Assembly: GCA_027021395.1 (NCBI GenBank)
Contig: JALUUK010000585.1
Span: 1-33,376 of the forward strand
Direction of reading: 5' to 3'
Source of the DNA: Acidobacteriota bacterium
GTDB lineage: Bacteria > Acidobacteriota > Polarisedimenticolia > J045
DNA length: 33,376 nucleotides
Shown: positions 1-9,325 of the stretch, in pieces
Position numbering within the stretch: the stretch's first letter is position 1
Layout: every line of letters starts with the position of its first letter
Made by a program: the position numbers and the translations under genes
Notes under the pieces: model-generated
Told to the model about the DNA's origin: nothing
The model's database searches: none
Seen by the model: only the letters and a program-made list of their open reading frames with translations

Positions 1-185
1 GTCCCAAGAAGCGCTCGGAAGTGGCGTGATGGGGCGGATGCGAGGCCTTGGGGGCCTCGGCCGTCGACTCGGAGCGCTCCGGCACGCGGCGGGAGAGATT
101 TCGGCCTAGGCCCGGGCCGCGGGCGGGCGCAGGGGAGCGGAATTCCCGCGGGCGGGATTAACAATCTTCGCGTCACGTTGGATCA

Positions 186-1457
186 CTATAATGGGAGGTG
201 ATCAGGGCGCCCGAGGAAAAAGCCCTGTCCGTATGCGATTCCTAGATCCCTTACCGTGCTCAGTTCCGCCCCGGTTTCGATGCCTTCGGCGATGATCTTG
301 GCGCCGATGCGCCGAGCGACGGTCTCGAGCCCCCGCAGAAGCTCTCGGCGAGCCGGATGGGAATCGACTGAGCGGACGAGCGAACGATCGACCTTGATGT
401 AGTCGGGGGCTAGCTCTAGGACGGCCTCGAGACTCGCATATCCGGCGCCGACGTCGTCGATGGCAATTCCAAAACCGAGCCGACGGAAGTGTTCGCAAGA
501 TTCGCGGAAGACCGGGAAGTTTTCTATCGATTCCTTTTCGGAGATTTCCAAGACGATCTGGTCGGGGCACATTTCGTGCCTTCCGAGCGTTTCTTCCACA
601 CTATCGGAGGCAAAGGCCGGGTCAAGAGAGACGGAGGGCAGGCAATTGAGAAAAAGCTTGCTACCAATCGGAAGTCTCCCGGTGGCGTCGCGAAGACCGA
701 TACGGCGACAAAGGCAATCGAAGTCGAATGAAAAGCCGGTACTGTCGGCCATGGCGAAGAGTTCCGCGGGCGAGGAGTTGTTGTTCTTGCTCGTTGATCG
801 GACGAGGGATTCGAAAGCATGGATGCAAGCCGTAGAGAGATTTACGATCGGCTGGTAAACGCAGCGTACTCGCTCTTCGATCATCAACTCCAGAAAAAGG
901 GCGCGATCCGCATGTTGGCGCGCAGCGGCGCTGAAGTGAGCCATGTTTTCCGCCTGTGTCAAGGCATCGCGAACTTGACGGCTCGGACGAATGGCTCGGT
1001 TGGAGAAGATGAAAGCGTAACCCACCGAAAATTTCGTGGACTCGACGACGTAAGGATAGAGCAGCCGAGAAGAACGGGAGTTCAACTCGGACTCGAGGTG
1101 CCGGGCGATATTCGGAAGCTCGCGAACGAAGAAGCTCTTGGATGTCCGCGGGCGAAACAAGAAGAGGGCTAGAGAGTTCAGGCCGGCCGCGCCGAGCGTA
1201 ACAATATCGTCCTTGCGGGTAATACCTTGAAGAATCGGCTCGAGTGCTTTCGCCATGGCGCTCGAGACTTTGTCTTGTGCTTTCGGACCGTATCTTCGTT
1301 CAACGGCATCTATGGGTACGCAATCGATGAGAATGACGGCTAGAGCGCCGGTTTGTTCGAAGTGATCCGTAATACCCTGAATGCTTTCGCTCAGCCGGGC
1401 TTCGGAAGGTCGCTTCCCTTCGGCACGACTCCTTGATTCTGTGGCGGTTTTCAGCAT
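186..1457 (-). CDS. EAL-domain c-di-GMP phosphodiesterase-like protein with degenerate GGDEF-like N-terminal domain
   Basis: ORF track; EAL-family motifs FESLVR, FLN, EISEKE, DDVGAGYASL, DYIKVDRSLV, IAEGIE, YGQGFFLGRP. The N-terminal half resembles a GGDEF fold but has GAAGLNSLALF at the signature position. GGAGG ribosome-binding site upstream of the start. Confidence 0.9.
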   Translation of the reverse strand: MLKTATESRSRAEGKRPSEARLSESIQGITDHFEQTGALAVILIDCVPIDAVERRYGPKAQDKVSSAMAKALEPILQGITRKDDIVTLGAAGLNSLALFLFRPRTSKSFFVRELPNIARHLESELNSRSSRLLYPYVVESTKFSVGYAFIFSNRAIRPSRQVRDALTQAENMAHFSAAARQHADRALFLELMIEERVRCVYQPIVNLSTACIHAFESLVRSTSKNNNSSPAELFAMADSTGFSFDFDCLCRRIGLRDATGRLPIGSKLFLNCLPSVSLDPAFASDSVEETLGRHEMCPDQIVLEISEKESIENFPVFRESCEHFRRLGFGIAIDDVGAGYASLEAVLELAPDYIKVDRSLVRSVDSHPARRELLRGLETVARRIGAKIIAEGIETGAELSTVRDLGIAYGQGFFLGRPDHLPL

Positions 1458-1523
1458 GAGGAGGCCTCCCGTTCGTTCATATGATCGCCGCTTGGCTACA
1501 ATGTTATTCGTAGGGCGTCTACC

Positions 1524-4226
1524 CTAGGAAGGCAAGGAAGCATCTCCCGACCTCGTCATCGGGGCGGGCCGAAGGGCGGCGACGGCGCCGAAGAGAATGA
1601 TCGCCGTCACGGCCGCAAGCGGCAGGAGCATTGCCGACCGGTACCAGGCAGACAGATCAGTGGTCAAGACGATGTGGTTGAGCGAATGTTCGCAAACCAT
1701 CGCGGCGATCACGGCCAGTACCCCGAGACGTAGGTAGAGAAAGGTCCACAACGCAGCGACGGCAAACGAAATCAGTACGGCCCACCAGGATGAAAAATTC
1801 GACTGCTCCCAAAAGATCATGAGGGTGGCAATGAAGACGACGATGGAAAGGCGAGGATCATGGATGACCTTGCGAATTCCGATCAGAGCGAGCAAGTAGA
1901 TGAACGCCAGGATGATCGAGAAGGTGACGCTTGGGAGAAACTCCAGTAGGACGACGTTCCATCGGGCTGCATTCGAGAAGTTGAGCCAAATCGGAACATG
2001 GTCGGCGGGCGCAAGAATATGGGGCATCAAATCCTGGACTCGATCGAGAACCATGACGAGCACACCGGATACCGACCCGATCAACACGCTTCTGCCGACA
2101 AGAGGGTCACGTATCCTTCCGGAGAGCAAGCGCACCCAGGAGATCAATACAGTGGGGTACTGCCGGCGAACGAGCGGTTCAGCTCCCAAGTATCCCGACC
2201 AAGCACCCATTCCGACAAAAACCGAAAAACCGAGATTCCGCAGATAGTCGAATCGTCCGACCAAATCGATTCGGTCGGTTCCAATCGTCGTGAAGAGCAA
2301 GGTGATGCTTCCACAGAAGAGCCCAACACGAACCGCGCCTCTTACGTCGCCGCGCTTGCTCCGCAGGGTTCTGCCCGTAAGTACGCTTGCGACGGCGACG
2401 ACGCCCATAGTGACAATGAAGAGCACGGTATTGAGCGAGCGTCGCCAGTTCTCGACGGTCTGCAGCAACGTCGGAGGCGTGACCGTTTCTGCGGAGTTGG
2501 TGGAGATCTTCGCTTCGCTGTTCTTTTCAACTACGAGCGGATCATCCCAGAGCGATGGGTCATCCCAGGGCGAGTAGAAACGAAACAAAGAAAGATGTCC
2601 GTCTGCTTCTGCAGCTTCGATTCTCAAAGGGGTATTCGGCGATTCGGGATAGAAGCCGGTCCACGCAAACCGGCGATCTGCACGAAACGTCCAGCGCATC
2701 CGGGGCTCAGCCGGAGAAAACTCATCGAAATCCAGCCCGGCAAGACGAAAGAGTTCGTGGTAATCCACCGCAGCCTCGCTTTGCGCCGCGGGAGCGGGAG
2801 GGTCGAGCTGACTTCGAGGCACACGATAGAAGCGCCGCAGTCGACCGGACATATCCAAGGAGAGATAGATCTCTCCTTCGATGGACCATGGAGGATCGGT
2901 CGCCGATACGAAGCCCGTGCCGACTTTCTTGCTCGTGCGGCGGTAGATCCCGGGGCTTTGGCGGTACCAGAAGAGAACCGAAACCGGCCGAGCTTGGGAA
3001 AGCGGCCTCCACCGGTCATCCGCATCTCCGTTTTCGAGGAGCCACCGAAGATAGCTCGCATAGTATCCGTAACCCCACGCCCAGTCGCGAGGCGACGCGT
3101 CGGTGTCGAGGTGTTTGGCCATTTCCCGTGCGCGATCGAGCAGAGCGGCCGGTGGTTTGTCCAGGGGCGCGTAGTGCCAAATGCCATGACGTTCTGTGAG
3201 GGTGACCGCTACGAAGATCAGCACAGCCGCAAGCGCAACGAGTCCGGCGACGATCCCGGGATGCGTTGCGGAGGCTTGGCCGGAGGAAGCAACCACCTCG
3301 GGCGATGGCGTCTCACCGGCGGCAAGCGCAGCCGCCAAGGGGTCGCCACCCGGCAGGGCCGCGGCGACCGTCAGTGCGGATTGGGGCCTGAGGGCGGCAT
3401 CATGCTCGATGCAACGCTCGATGACGTGTTTGACTGCCGGGTCGAAATCAGCGGGCGCATCGGTCCAGGAGACGCCGGAGCCGGATCGCTGAATCGCCAT
3501 CAATTCCTTGACGGACGATGCGTTGTGGATCTTGCGGCCGGTGTAGAGTTCGTAGATCAGCAAGCCGAGTGAGTAGATGTCGCTCGCACGCGATGCCTGC
3601 TCGCCCCGGAGTTGTTCAGGCGCCATGTACTCAGGCGTTCCGGCCCGTGCCGAATCGCCGTCGACCGTCGTTGCCAGCGCGGCGAGCCCGAAATCCGTGA
3701 TCCTGATCTTCCCTTGGCTGTCGAGCATGATATTCGCGGGTTTGAGATCGCGATGAAGCACGCCCTTTTCGTGCGCGGCGGCTAGGCCTGCACAAATCTG
3801 CCGTGCCAGTTCGCCGGCTTTGTCGGGCGGCAAGCGGCCTATACGGCGTAGCAGTGACGAGAGATCTTCGCCGTCTACATACTCCATCGAGAGAAGGCGA
3901 TGGCCACCCGTTTCGACGATGTCGTAGATTCTGCAGACATTGGGGTGAGCTAGTTCACGCCCGATTCGGACCTCGTTGCGGAATCGAGCCAATCGATCCG
4001 CCGACTCTGCATATTCCCGAGGAAGAAACTTCAGGGCGACCGTCTGGCCGAGAATCAGATCATCGGCGCGATAGACCTCCCCCATTCCTCCCTTTCCAAG
4101 GAAGGAGACGATGCGATATCGGTCACCGAGGATCGCGCCGGCTGCAAAACGCCCTTGGCCCCGCGGCGCCGAGGCTGAATGGAAAGAGCCGTGGGCTCGG
4201 GTCTTATCACCGTCATCCTTCTTCAT
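1524..4226 (-). CDS. Serine/threonine protein kinase (PknB-like) with C-terminal polytopic membrane region
   Basis: Kinase motifs GKGGMGEVY, VALKFL, HRDLKPANIM, DFGLA, GTPEYMAPEQL. One TM after the kinase domain, a soluble segment (FWYRQSP...GEIYLSLDMSGRLRRFYRVP), then several hydrophobic helices. Confidence 0.92.
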   Translation of the reverse strand: MKKDDGDKTRAHGSFHSASAPRGQGRFAAGAILGDRYRIVSFLGKGGMGEVYRADDLILGQTVALKFLPREYAESADRLARFRNEVRIGRELAHPNVCRIYDIVETGGHRLLSMEYVDGEDLSSLLRRIGRLPPDKAGELARQICAGLAAAHEKGVLHRDLKPANIMLDSQGKIRITDFGLAALATTVDGDSARAGTPEYMAPEQLRGEQASRASDIYSLGLLIYELYTGRKIHNASSVKELMAIQRSGSGVSWTDAPADFDPAVKHVIERCIEHDAALRPQSALTVAAALPGGDPLAAALAAGETPSPEVVASSGQASATHPGIVAGLVALAAVLIFVAVTLTERHGIWHYAPLDKPPAALLDRAREMAKHLDTDASPRDWAWGYGYYASYLRWLLENGDADDRWRPLSQARPVSVLFWYRQSPGIYRRTSKKVGTGFVSATDPPWSIEGEIYLSLDMSGRLRRFYRVPRSQLDPPAPAAQSEAAVDYHELFRLAGLDFDEFSPAEPRMRWTFRADRRFAWTGFYPESPNTPLRIEAAEADGHLSLFRFYSPWDDPSLWDDPLVVEKNSEAKISTNSAETVTPPTLLQTVENWRRSLNTVLFIVTMGVVAVASVLTGRTLRSKRGDVRGAVRVGLFCGSITLLFTTIGTDRIDLVGRFDYLRNLGFSVFVGMGAWSGYLGAEPLVRRQYPTVLISWVRLLSGRIRDPLVGRSVLIGSVSGVLVMVLDRVQDLMPHILAPADHVPIWLNFSNAARWNVVLLEFLPSVTFSIILAFIYLLALIGIRKVIHDPRLSIVVFIATLMIFWEQSNFSSWWAVLISFAVAALWTFLYLRLGVLAVIAAMVCEHSLNHIVLTTDLSAWYRSAMLLPLAAVTAIILFGAVAALRPAPMTRSGDASLPS

Positions 4227-4441
4227 TGCTCAGGATTATCGAGGCACAACGCGTCATTGACAACGTTTCGTATGCCTGCGGCATGGAAATCGCTTTTCTC
4301 GGGCCAGGGAAGAGGGAGGCGCGATTTCCTTGAACGAAGTCTAGGAGTGAGATCAGATGGTCGTCGTCTTCGGGCAGTACGACGAAAGAGAATGAAATCC
4401 TCTAGGTCCATCAGCGCATCGAAAAAATGGAGAGCACGTCC

Positions 4442-4879
4442 ATGAAGACCGTCCAGCGCGTAAGAATCAAACAGGTTCGTGATGGGAGAGTACGTTTCGC
4501 CGTCGAAGAGATCAAAGGGCCGAACGAGGTCTATCAGGCGGTTCTTCCCTATTACCGATCCGAGGATCGCGAAGTCCTATCGGCGATATACCTCGACGCG
4601 CGTGCGAGCCCGGTATGTTTTCATATCGTCTCGGTCGGTACGTTGAATACTACGAGAACACAGCCCTTGGATGTGCTCAAACCAGCGATCTTGTCCAATG
4701 CTTCCGCGCTGATACTGATTCACAATCATCCGTCCGGAGATACCGAGCCCTCGGGTGAGGACATCGCCTTTACGAGAAACATGCATCGCGCGTGCGAGCT
4801 GCTAGGTGTCGAACTTCACGATCATCTGGTCATCAGCGACCAGGGATTTGTTTCCATCCGCTCCCGGGGCCTCATCTAG
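4442..4879 (+). CDS. RadC-like JAB/MPN-domain protein without N-terminal HhH region
   Basis: HNHPSGDTEPSGEDIAFTRNMHRACELLGVELHDHLVIS matches the RadC JAB metal-site pattern. GGAG lies just upstream of ATG 4442; an in-frame ATG at 4427 is also possible. Confidence 0.85.
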   Translation: MKTVQRVRIKQVRDGRVRFAVEEIKGPNEVYQAVLPYYRSEDREVLSAIYLDARASPVCFHIVSVGTLNTTRTQPLDVLKPAILSNASALILIHNHPSGDTEPSGEDIAFTRNMHRACELLGVELHDHLVISDQGFVSIRSRGLI

Positions 4880-5203
4880 GTCGAAAACGGCCTCGGAAAA
4901 ATCGCCGGGCGATAGGTGCGAACTCCCGCATGCCCTGCGACTTCATTTCAAGTAAGAAGGCTGATCCGGCTTTTTGGGAATCGTCGTCGAGCGCCGGGCG
5001 TGGCGGGTGCGATGAATCCCTGCTAGAGTCCGTTCTTGATTCCAGTGGTCGGAAAACGGCCCACGGCGCACAACAGGATCTCCTGAAGGATCGCGTCTCC
5101 GAAGTCTCTCCCCCTCGTCCATCGCTGTTGTATGGCTAGGAAAACAACGGCCGTGTTGCGTCCCGAAGGGGGAGCCCTGCGGTTCTTGGAGTTTGTGCAA
5201 TAC

Positions 5204-6655
5204 ATGTCTGAAAACGAAGCATCACCCCGAAAGGGCCGCCGCGGAAAACCGCGTGGTGGATCGGGGCGGAAGGGCAACGCCTTTCCCGCTCATCGAAGAA
5301 AGAAAGGTCGAGGAGAAACCTTCACTCTCCAGCCTATCGACCCGAAGGTCTCCGGCGCAGCACCGCCGGAAGTGAAGCACCAGGAGTGTGGGGAATTCGG
5401 AGCGTTCAAGCTAAGCCGAGAGCTTCAGCGGGGAATCGTCGCCGCCGGTTTCGATCGTCCGCGACCCATCCAGGAGCAAACGATCCCCGCCGCGCTCGAA
5501 GGACGGGACATCTTGGGATTGGCGCAGACTGGAACCGGAAAAACCGCGGCCTTCGCCCTGCCGATTCTCGAACATCTGCGCGGTGGTGGGCGGGGTGATC
5601 CGCGGGTTTTGATTCTCGCGCCGACTCGAGAACTAGCCCATCAAATCAGCGAAGAAATCAGCATGCTGGGGAAGTTCACTCGCACGCAAGTCGCCGTACT
5701 CATCGGCGGTGTTTCCATGCATCGGCAAAAGATCGCGCTGAGGAAAAAGCCCGAGATCCTTGTGGCCTGTCCCGGGCGTTTGCTCGATCTCGTGCGTCAA
5801 GGTGAGGTGCGGCTCGGCAGAGTCGAAGTTCTGGTGCTGGACGAAGCGGACCACATGTTCGACATGGGCTTTCTACCGGACATTCGGCGCATCTTGGCTG
5901 AACTTCCGGAAAAGCGTCAGAACTTGATGTTTTCGGCCACGATGCCGAAGGAGATTCGCGGATTGGCCAATCGCGTCTTGGTGAAACCGCATCTTGCGGA
6001 GATAGATGATTCTCGGCCGGCATCGACCATCGAACATGCCATGTACCCTGTCGAGGAAAAGCAGAAGATGCGGTTGCTCGAGCGGGTGCTCGAGCAAGAC
6101 GATTTCGTCTCGGCCATCGTCTTTACGCGAACCAAGCGTCGTGCAAAGCAACTCGCCGTCAGGCTGGAGAAAATCGGTTGCCGTGCAGTTGCCCTGCAGG
6201 GGAATATGTCCCAGCGGGCACGCGATTTGGCGATGAACGGATTTCGCAACAAAGATTTCGATGTCTTGGTGGCCACCGACATCGCTGCGCGCGGAATCGA
6301 CGTCAAGCAGGTATCGCACGTGGTCAATTTCGACATGCCGAATACGCCGGATGCCTATACGCACCGCATAGGCCGCACGGGGCGTGCAGAGCGAGAGGGT
6401 CGCGCATTGACTTTCATGACCGAAGCGGATCATTCCATGGTTCGTGCGGTCGAACGCAATATCGGAGCGCCGATTCCCCGCCGGAAAATCGATGGTTTCA
6501 CGAGCGCTCCAAGCCGGAGTGAAGCGTGCGGAGGAGCCGAGCGCTTCGAAGGTCGATCGCCGTCTTCGCGGAGGCGTTCGTCAACGAAAAAGCCGCCAAG
6601 GCCCGCATCGGCCAAGTCGAGGCGCTATCGGTCCCGCCGAGCTTCGTCTCGATAG
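5204..6655 (+). CDS. DEAD-box ATP-dependent RNA helicase
   Basis: AQTGTGKT, PTRELA, VLDEADHMFDMGF, SATMP, ARGID, HRIGRTGRAEREG; basic C-terminal tail. GGAG precedes ATG 5204; the track start is 5132. Confidence 0.95.
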   Translation: MSENEASPRKGRRGKPRGGSGRKGNAFPAHRRKKGRGETFTLQPIDPKVSGAAPPEVKHQECGEFGAFKLSRELQRGIVAAGFDRPRPIQEQTIPAALEGRDILGLAQTGTGKTAAFALPILEHLRGGGRGDPRVLILAPTRELAHQISEEISMLGKFTRTQVAVLIGGVSMHRQKIALRKKPEILVACPGRLLDLVRQGEVRLGRVEVLVLDEADHMFDMGFLPDIRRILAELPEKRQNLMFSATMPKEIRGLANRVLVKPHLAEIDDSRPASTIEHAMYPVEEKQKMRLLERVLEQDDFVSAIVFTRTKRRAKQLAVRLEKIGCRAVALQGNMSQRARDLAMNGFRNKDFDVLVATDIAARGIDVKQVSHVVNFDMPNTPDAYTHRIGRTGRAEREGRALTFMTEADHSMVRAVERNIGAPIPRRKIDGFTSAPSRSEACGGAERFEGRSPSSRRRSSTKKPPRPASAKSRRYRSRRASSR

Positions 6656-6713
6656 GCCGGCTTGCCTGGATCGTTGATGGAAGCTCTCCGGCGGAGGGAT
6701 TCGCGAATCTAGG

Positions 6714-9299
6714 CTAGGGCGATAGCCGCCGAGGGAAACGCCGTGTTTCCCCATTGGCGGTGTCCTCGTGATCCGACAAGTGTGCGGGCTGGCGTCGCAA
6801 TTGGTAGAGCTTGTACTGAATTTCTTTGCGCGTGTCCCGCGCGATCTTCTCGTGGTGTGAGCCGGGATGCTCCAAGAGGTGCTTGAGCGACATGATGCAA
6901 TGTTCATAGACCTCGGCAAGAGATGCCATCTCGGGATCGTCTAGCCGTGTGGCCCATCTCGTGACGTCATCAAGCTCCGATTCCATGAACTCCAGGGTCT
7001 TGCGGATGGTGTCGGCATCTCCGCTCTTTTCGGCGAGGAGCATGACGTCCATCGTGGCTAGAGTCTTGATGTATCGGGCGACGCGGGGGTTTTCTCCGGT
7101 GCCGGCATCCGAACTCGAGACGAAAGTCAATTGCAGAGGAACCGTCTGTCGAACTCGCCGGGGCACGCCGGTCACGTCGTCGTATTGGATCTCTAGAGTT
7201 CCTATGCGATGAGATCCGTTTCCGCGCCTAGGGGGCCGTATCGTAAAGCCCGAAAGGTTGCGAACTCCTGCAGCGATGGAGGAGAGGGGGAAGCGTACGA
7301 GAGAGCCGTCTTGCTCGTGGGGCCATCCGTATGAATCAAGAAAATCGGCCCCGGGTTCGAGTTCGAGGGTGAGAGTCAGATTCTGGGCAACCATTGCCGA
7401 CAGTTCGTGCAGTTCTTTGAGGAAGACGTCGGGCAGCTTGTCTTGATCGTCGACATAGTAGGAATTGCCACGTCCGGAAAAGGCGATCGCAAGAAGCATG
7501 TCTTCGTCGAAGTCCTGCCCGAGCCCAATGGTGGATATGGAAATCCCCTTCTGGCTCGTGATCTCAGCATACTTGGATAGTGCTTCACGGTTCGTCACAC
7601 CTTGGTTTGCCAAGCCATCCGTCAGCAAGATCGCACGGTTGATTCCTCCCTCGAGGAAATGGTCCGAAAGAATGTTGACGGCTTCGAAGAGTCCTGCGCT
7701 GAGGTTGGTGACACCCATCGCATCGATCATGGAAAGGTGATGGTCGATCAGGAGTCGGTCGCGATGAGATCCGGCCTCGAGCAAGACCTTGGACTCGTCG
7801 GAATAGACGACGACGGTGACTTGATCCTCCGGGCCGAGGTTCCTCATCACGAGGCGCACGGCGCGTTTGACGTACTCCAGCTTTCCGGCATCCGCCATCG
7901 ATCCGGATCGATCGAGTACGAGCGCGAGGTTGAGAGGACGTCGCGCCGGTAGCCATGCGGAACTCGGCTGAATATCGACGAGGTAGCCGACGGAATCCGT
8001 CCCGCTCGAGTTCGCGAAAGAAAAAGTCGTCGTCGTTGGTGCGATCCGAATTCGCAGGGAGCCCTCTACGAAAGGCGCGTCCCCGCGAGGCACCATGTCA
8101 TCTCGACTAGCTCTCGCATCGGGAGTCGTCGTTTGCATCGAAAAATCATACTCCGGTCCAATCGGAGTGACGGGTGCATCGGAGATCGCAAGGGGGCGAT
8201 CGTCATCCGGTCGAGAATATGTGTCTTTCGGAAGAGGGATCCATACGGAGAGCACCTCGAGCGGTCGCAGTGTCGCAACCATGCGTCCGGGAAGATCCTT
8301 TGTGGTCGGGTCGAGTGCGAGCAAGCGTTCGACGTCGACCGTTAGAGCCGCTTTGGCGGCTGTTCCGCGGCTGCCTCCGTGGACTCGAGGGAGTGTGACC
8401 TGGGCAATTCCTTCCTCGTTCGTGGTGATCCGATCGAACACCCGCGATGCGTTTCCGCCTAGGCTGAGGTTCAGCGGCAGCCAAGGTAGCGGAATACTCC
8501 GGTCGCCCATCCGCAGCACGGCTCGGACCTTTCGTTCTTCGTCCGCGCGCGAAGCGTCGCTTTCGTCGCCGCTCTCGCTGCCGTCGTTCTTTTCGTCATC
8601 TTCGACGATCAGCGCGACCGACGATACGAGATCTGAGACGGCGGCTTCGATTTCATGAACTCCGATCCGTGCGCTCTGTTCTCCTTCGAGTAAGCGGCCG
8701 GCTTCGATCCAGCGCCGCAGTGCCCCGCTGATGTCTCCGGTGTGTGCACGTGCTCGTCCTTCATCGAGCAGTCGCGCTGCGAGTTCCGTTCGTGCTTGTC
8801 GCTCGGCAGTCAGGCGCTGCTCTTCTTCGCGAATGATCGGCCAGGGTATTCGCAGGAGGATGTAAACGTCGAAGCGATCACTCGGGCCGTCATGAGAATA
8901 GGACTGCATGCGCTCGAAGTACATCTCTACGGGTCGCCCTCTCGCGACGCGCCCTAGACCCTCGGCGGTGATCCGGTTGACCAGTCGAGTCGTCAGTTCC
9001 GTTCGCGTTTCGTCGTAGTAGACCTCGGCTTGGATGCCGAGGTAGTTGACGACTTCCTCGATCGCTGCACGCATGGCGCGCGCTTTCCCCTCGTCCAGTG
9101 TCGCGGATCCGGTGGCGAAGCCCGTGGCGTAGAAGGAACTTTGATCACTAGGAAGCTGAGTTATCCATTCCGGACGTTTCTTGGCCGAGCGCTCGACGAC
9201 CGTCTCGTCGCCATGATTGAGCGAATGCATGGCGGGAGCACATGCGGCAGCCGTCATGAGCAGCGCCCCGAGGGCGGTGAGAGCGAGTCGGCGTTTCAT
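6714..9299 (-). CDS. Lipoprotein with LPP20-like N-terminal domain and von Willebrand factor A domain
   Basis: Signal and lipobox-like MKRRLALTALGALLMTAAAC; MIDAS residues LVLDRSGSM, GVTNLSAG, LLTDGLANQG. The N-terminal region resembles the neighbouring lipoprotein at 9326-9943. Confidence 0.88.
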   Translation of the reverse strand: MKRRLALTALGALLMTAAACAPAMHSLNHGDETVVERSAKKRPEWITQLPSDQSSFYATGFATGSATLDEGKARAMRAAIEEVVNYLGIQAEVYYDETRTELTTRLVNRITAEGLGRVARGRPVEMYFERMQSYSHDGPSDRFDVYILLRIPWPIIREEEQRLTAERQARTELAARLLDEGRARAHTGDISGALRRWIEAGRLLEGEQSARIGVHEIEAAVSDLVSSVALIVEDDEKNDGSESGDESDASRADEERKVRAVLRMGDRSIPLPWLPLNLSLGGNASRVFDRITTNEEGIAQVTLPRVHGGSRGTAAKAALTVDVERLLALDPTTKDLPGRMVATLRPLEVLSVWIPLPKDTYSRPDDDRPLAISDAPVTPIGPEYDFSMQTTTPDARASRDDMVPRGDAPFVEGSLRIRIAPTTTTFSFANSSGTDSVGYLVDIQPSSAWLPARRPLNLALVLDRSGSMADAGKLEYVKRAVRLVMRNLGPEDQVTVVVYSDESKVLLEAGSHRDRLLIDHHLSMIDAMGVTNLSAGLFEAVNILSDHFLEGGINRAILLTDGLANQGVTNREALSKYAEITSQKGISISTIGLGQDFDEDMLLAIAFSGRGNSYYVDDQDKLPDVFLKELHELSAMVAQNLTLTLELEPGADFLDSYGWPHEQDGSLVRFPLSSIAAGVRNLSGFTIRPPRRGNGSHRIGTLEIQYDDVTGVPRRVRQTVPLQLTFVSSSDAGTGENPRVARYIKTLATMDVMLLAEKSGDADTIRKTLEFMESELDDVTRWATRLDDPEMASLAEVYEHCIMSLKHLLEHPGSHHEKIARDTRKEIQYKLYQLRRQPAHLSDHEDTANGETRRFPRRLSP

Positions 9300-9325
9300 C
9301 ACGTTTCCGTCGAGCACCTATGTGC

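Noticed and set aside
41-59. Perfect 7-bp GC-rich hairpin CGAGGCC-TTGGG-GGCCTCG
   Set aside because: No T-tract on either strand, and in very GC-rich sequence such a stem is easily fortuitous; not called as a terminator.
186-191. TATAAT hexamer near the left edge on the plus strand
   Set aside because: It lies at the 3' end of the minus-strand EAL gene, lacks a well-spaced -35 and has no plus-strand gene downstream.
1-202. Possible C-terminus of an upstream plus-strand gene (frame 1 open to 202; frame 3 ends in PKKRSEVA*)
   Set aside because: Too short to choose a frame or assign a product without sequence to the left.
1998-3572. 524-aa plus-strand ORF antisense to the kinase
   Set aside because: Arg/Gly-rich translation without domains, fully opposite a clear kinase gene; a GC-rich shadow frame.
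3000-4200. Possibility that the kinase C-terminus is an active CPBP protease
   Set aside because: No EExxxR glutamate pair or second CPBP motif visible; only a loose resemblance in the last TM helices.
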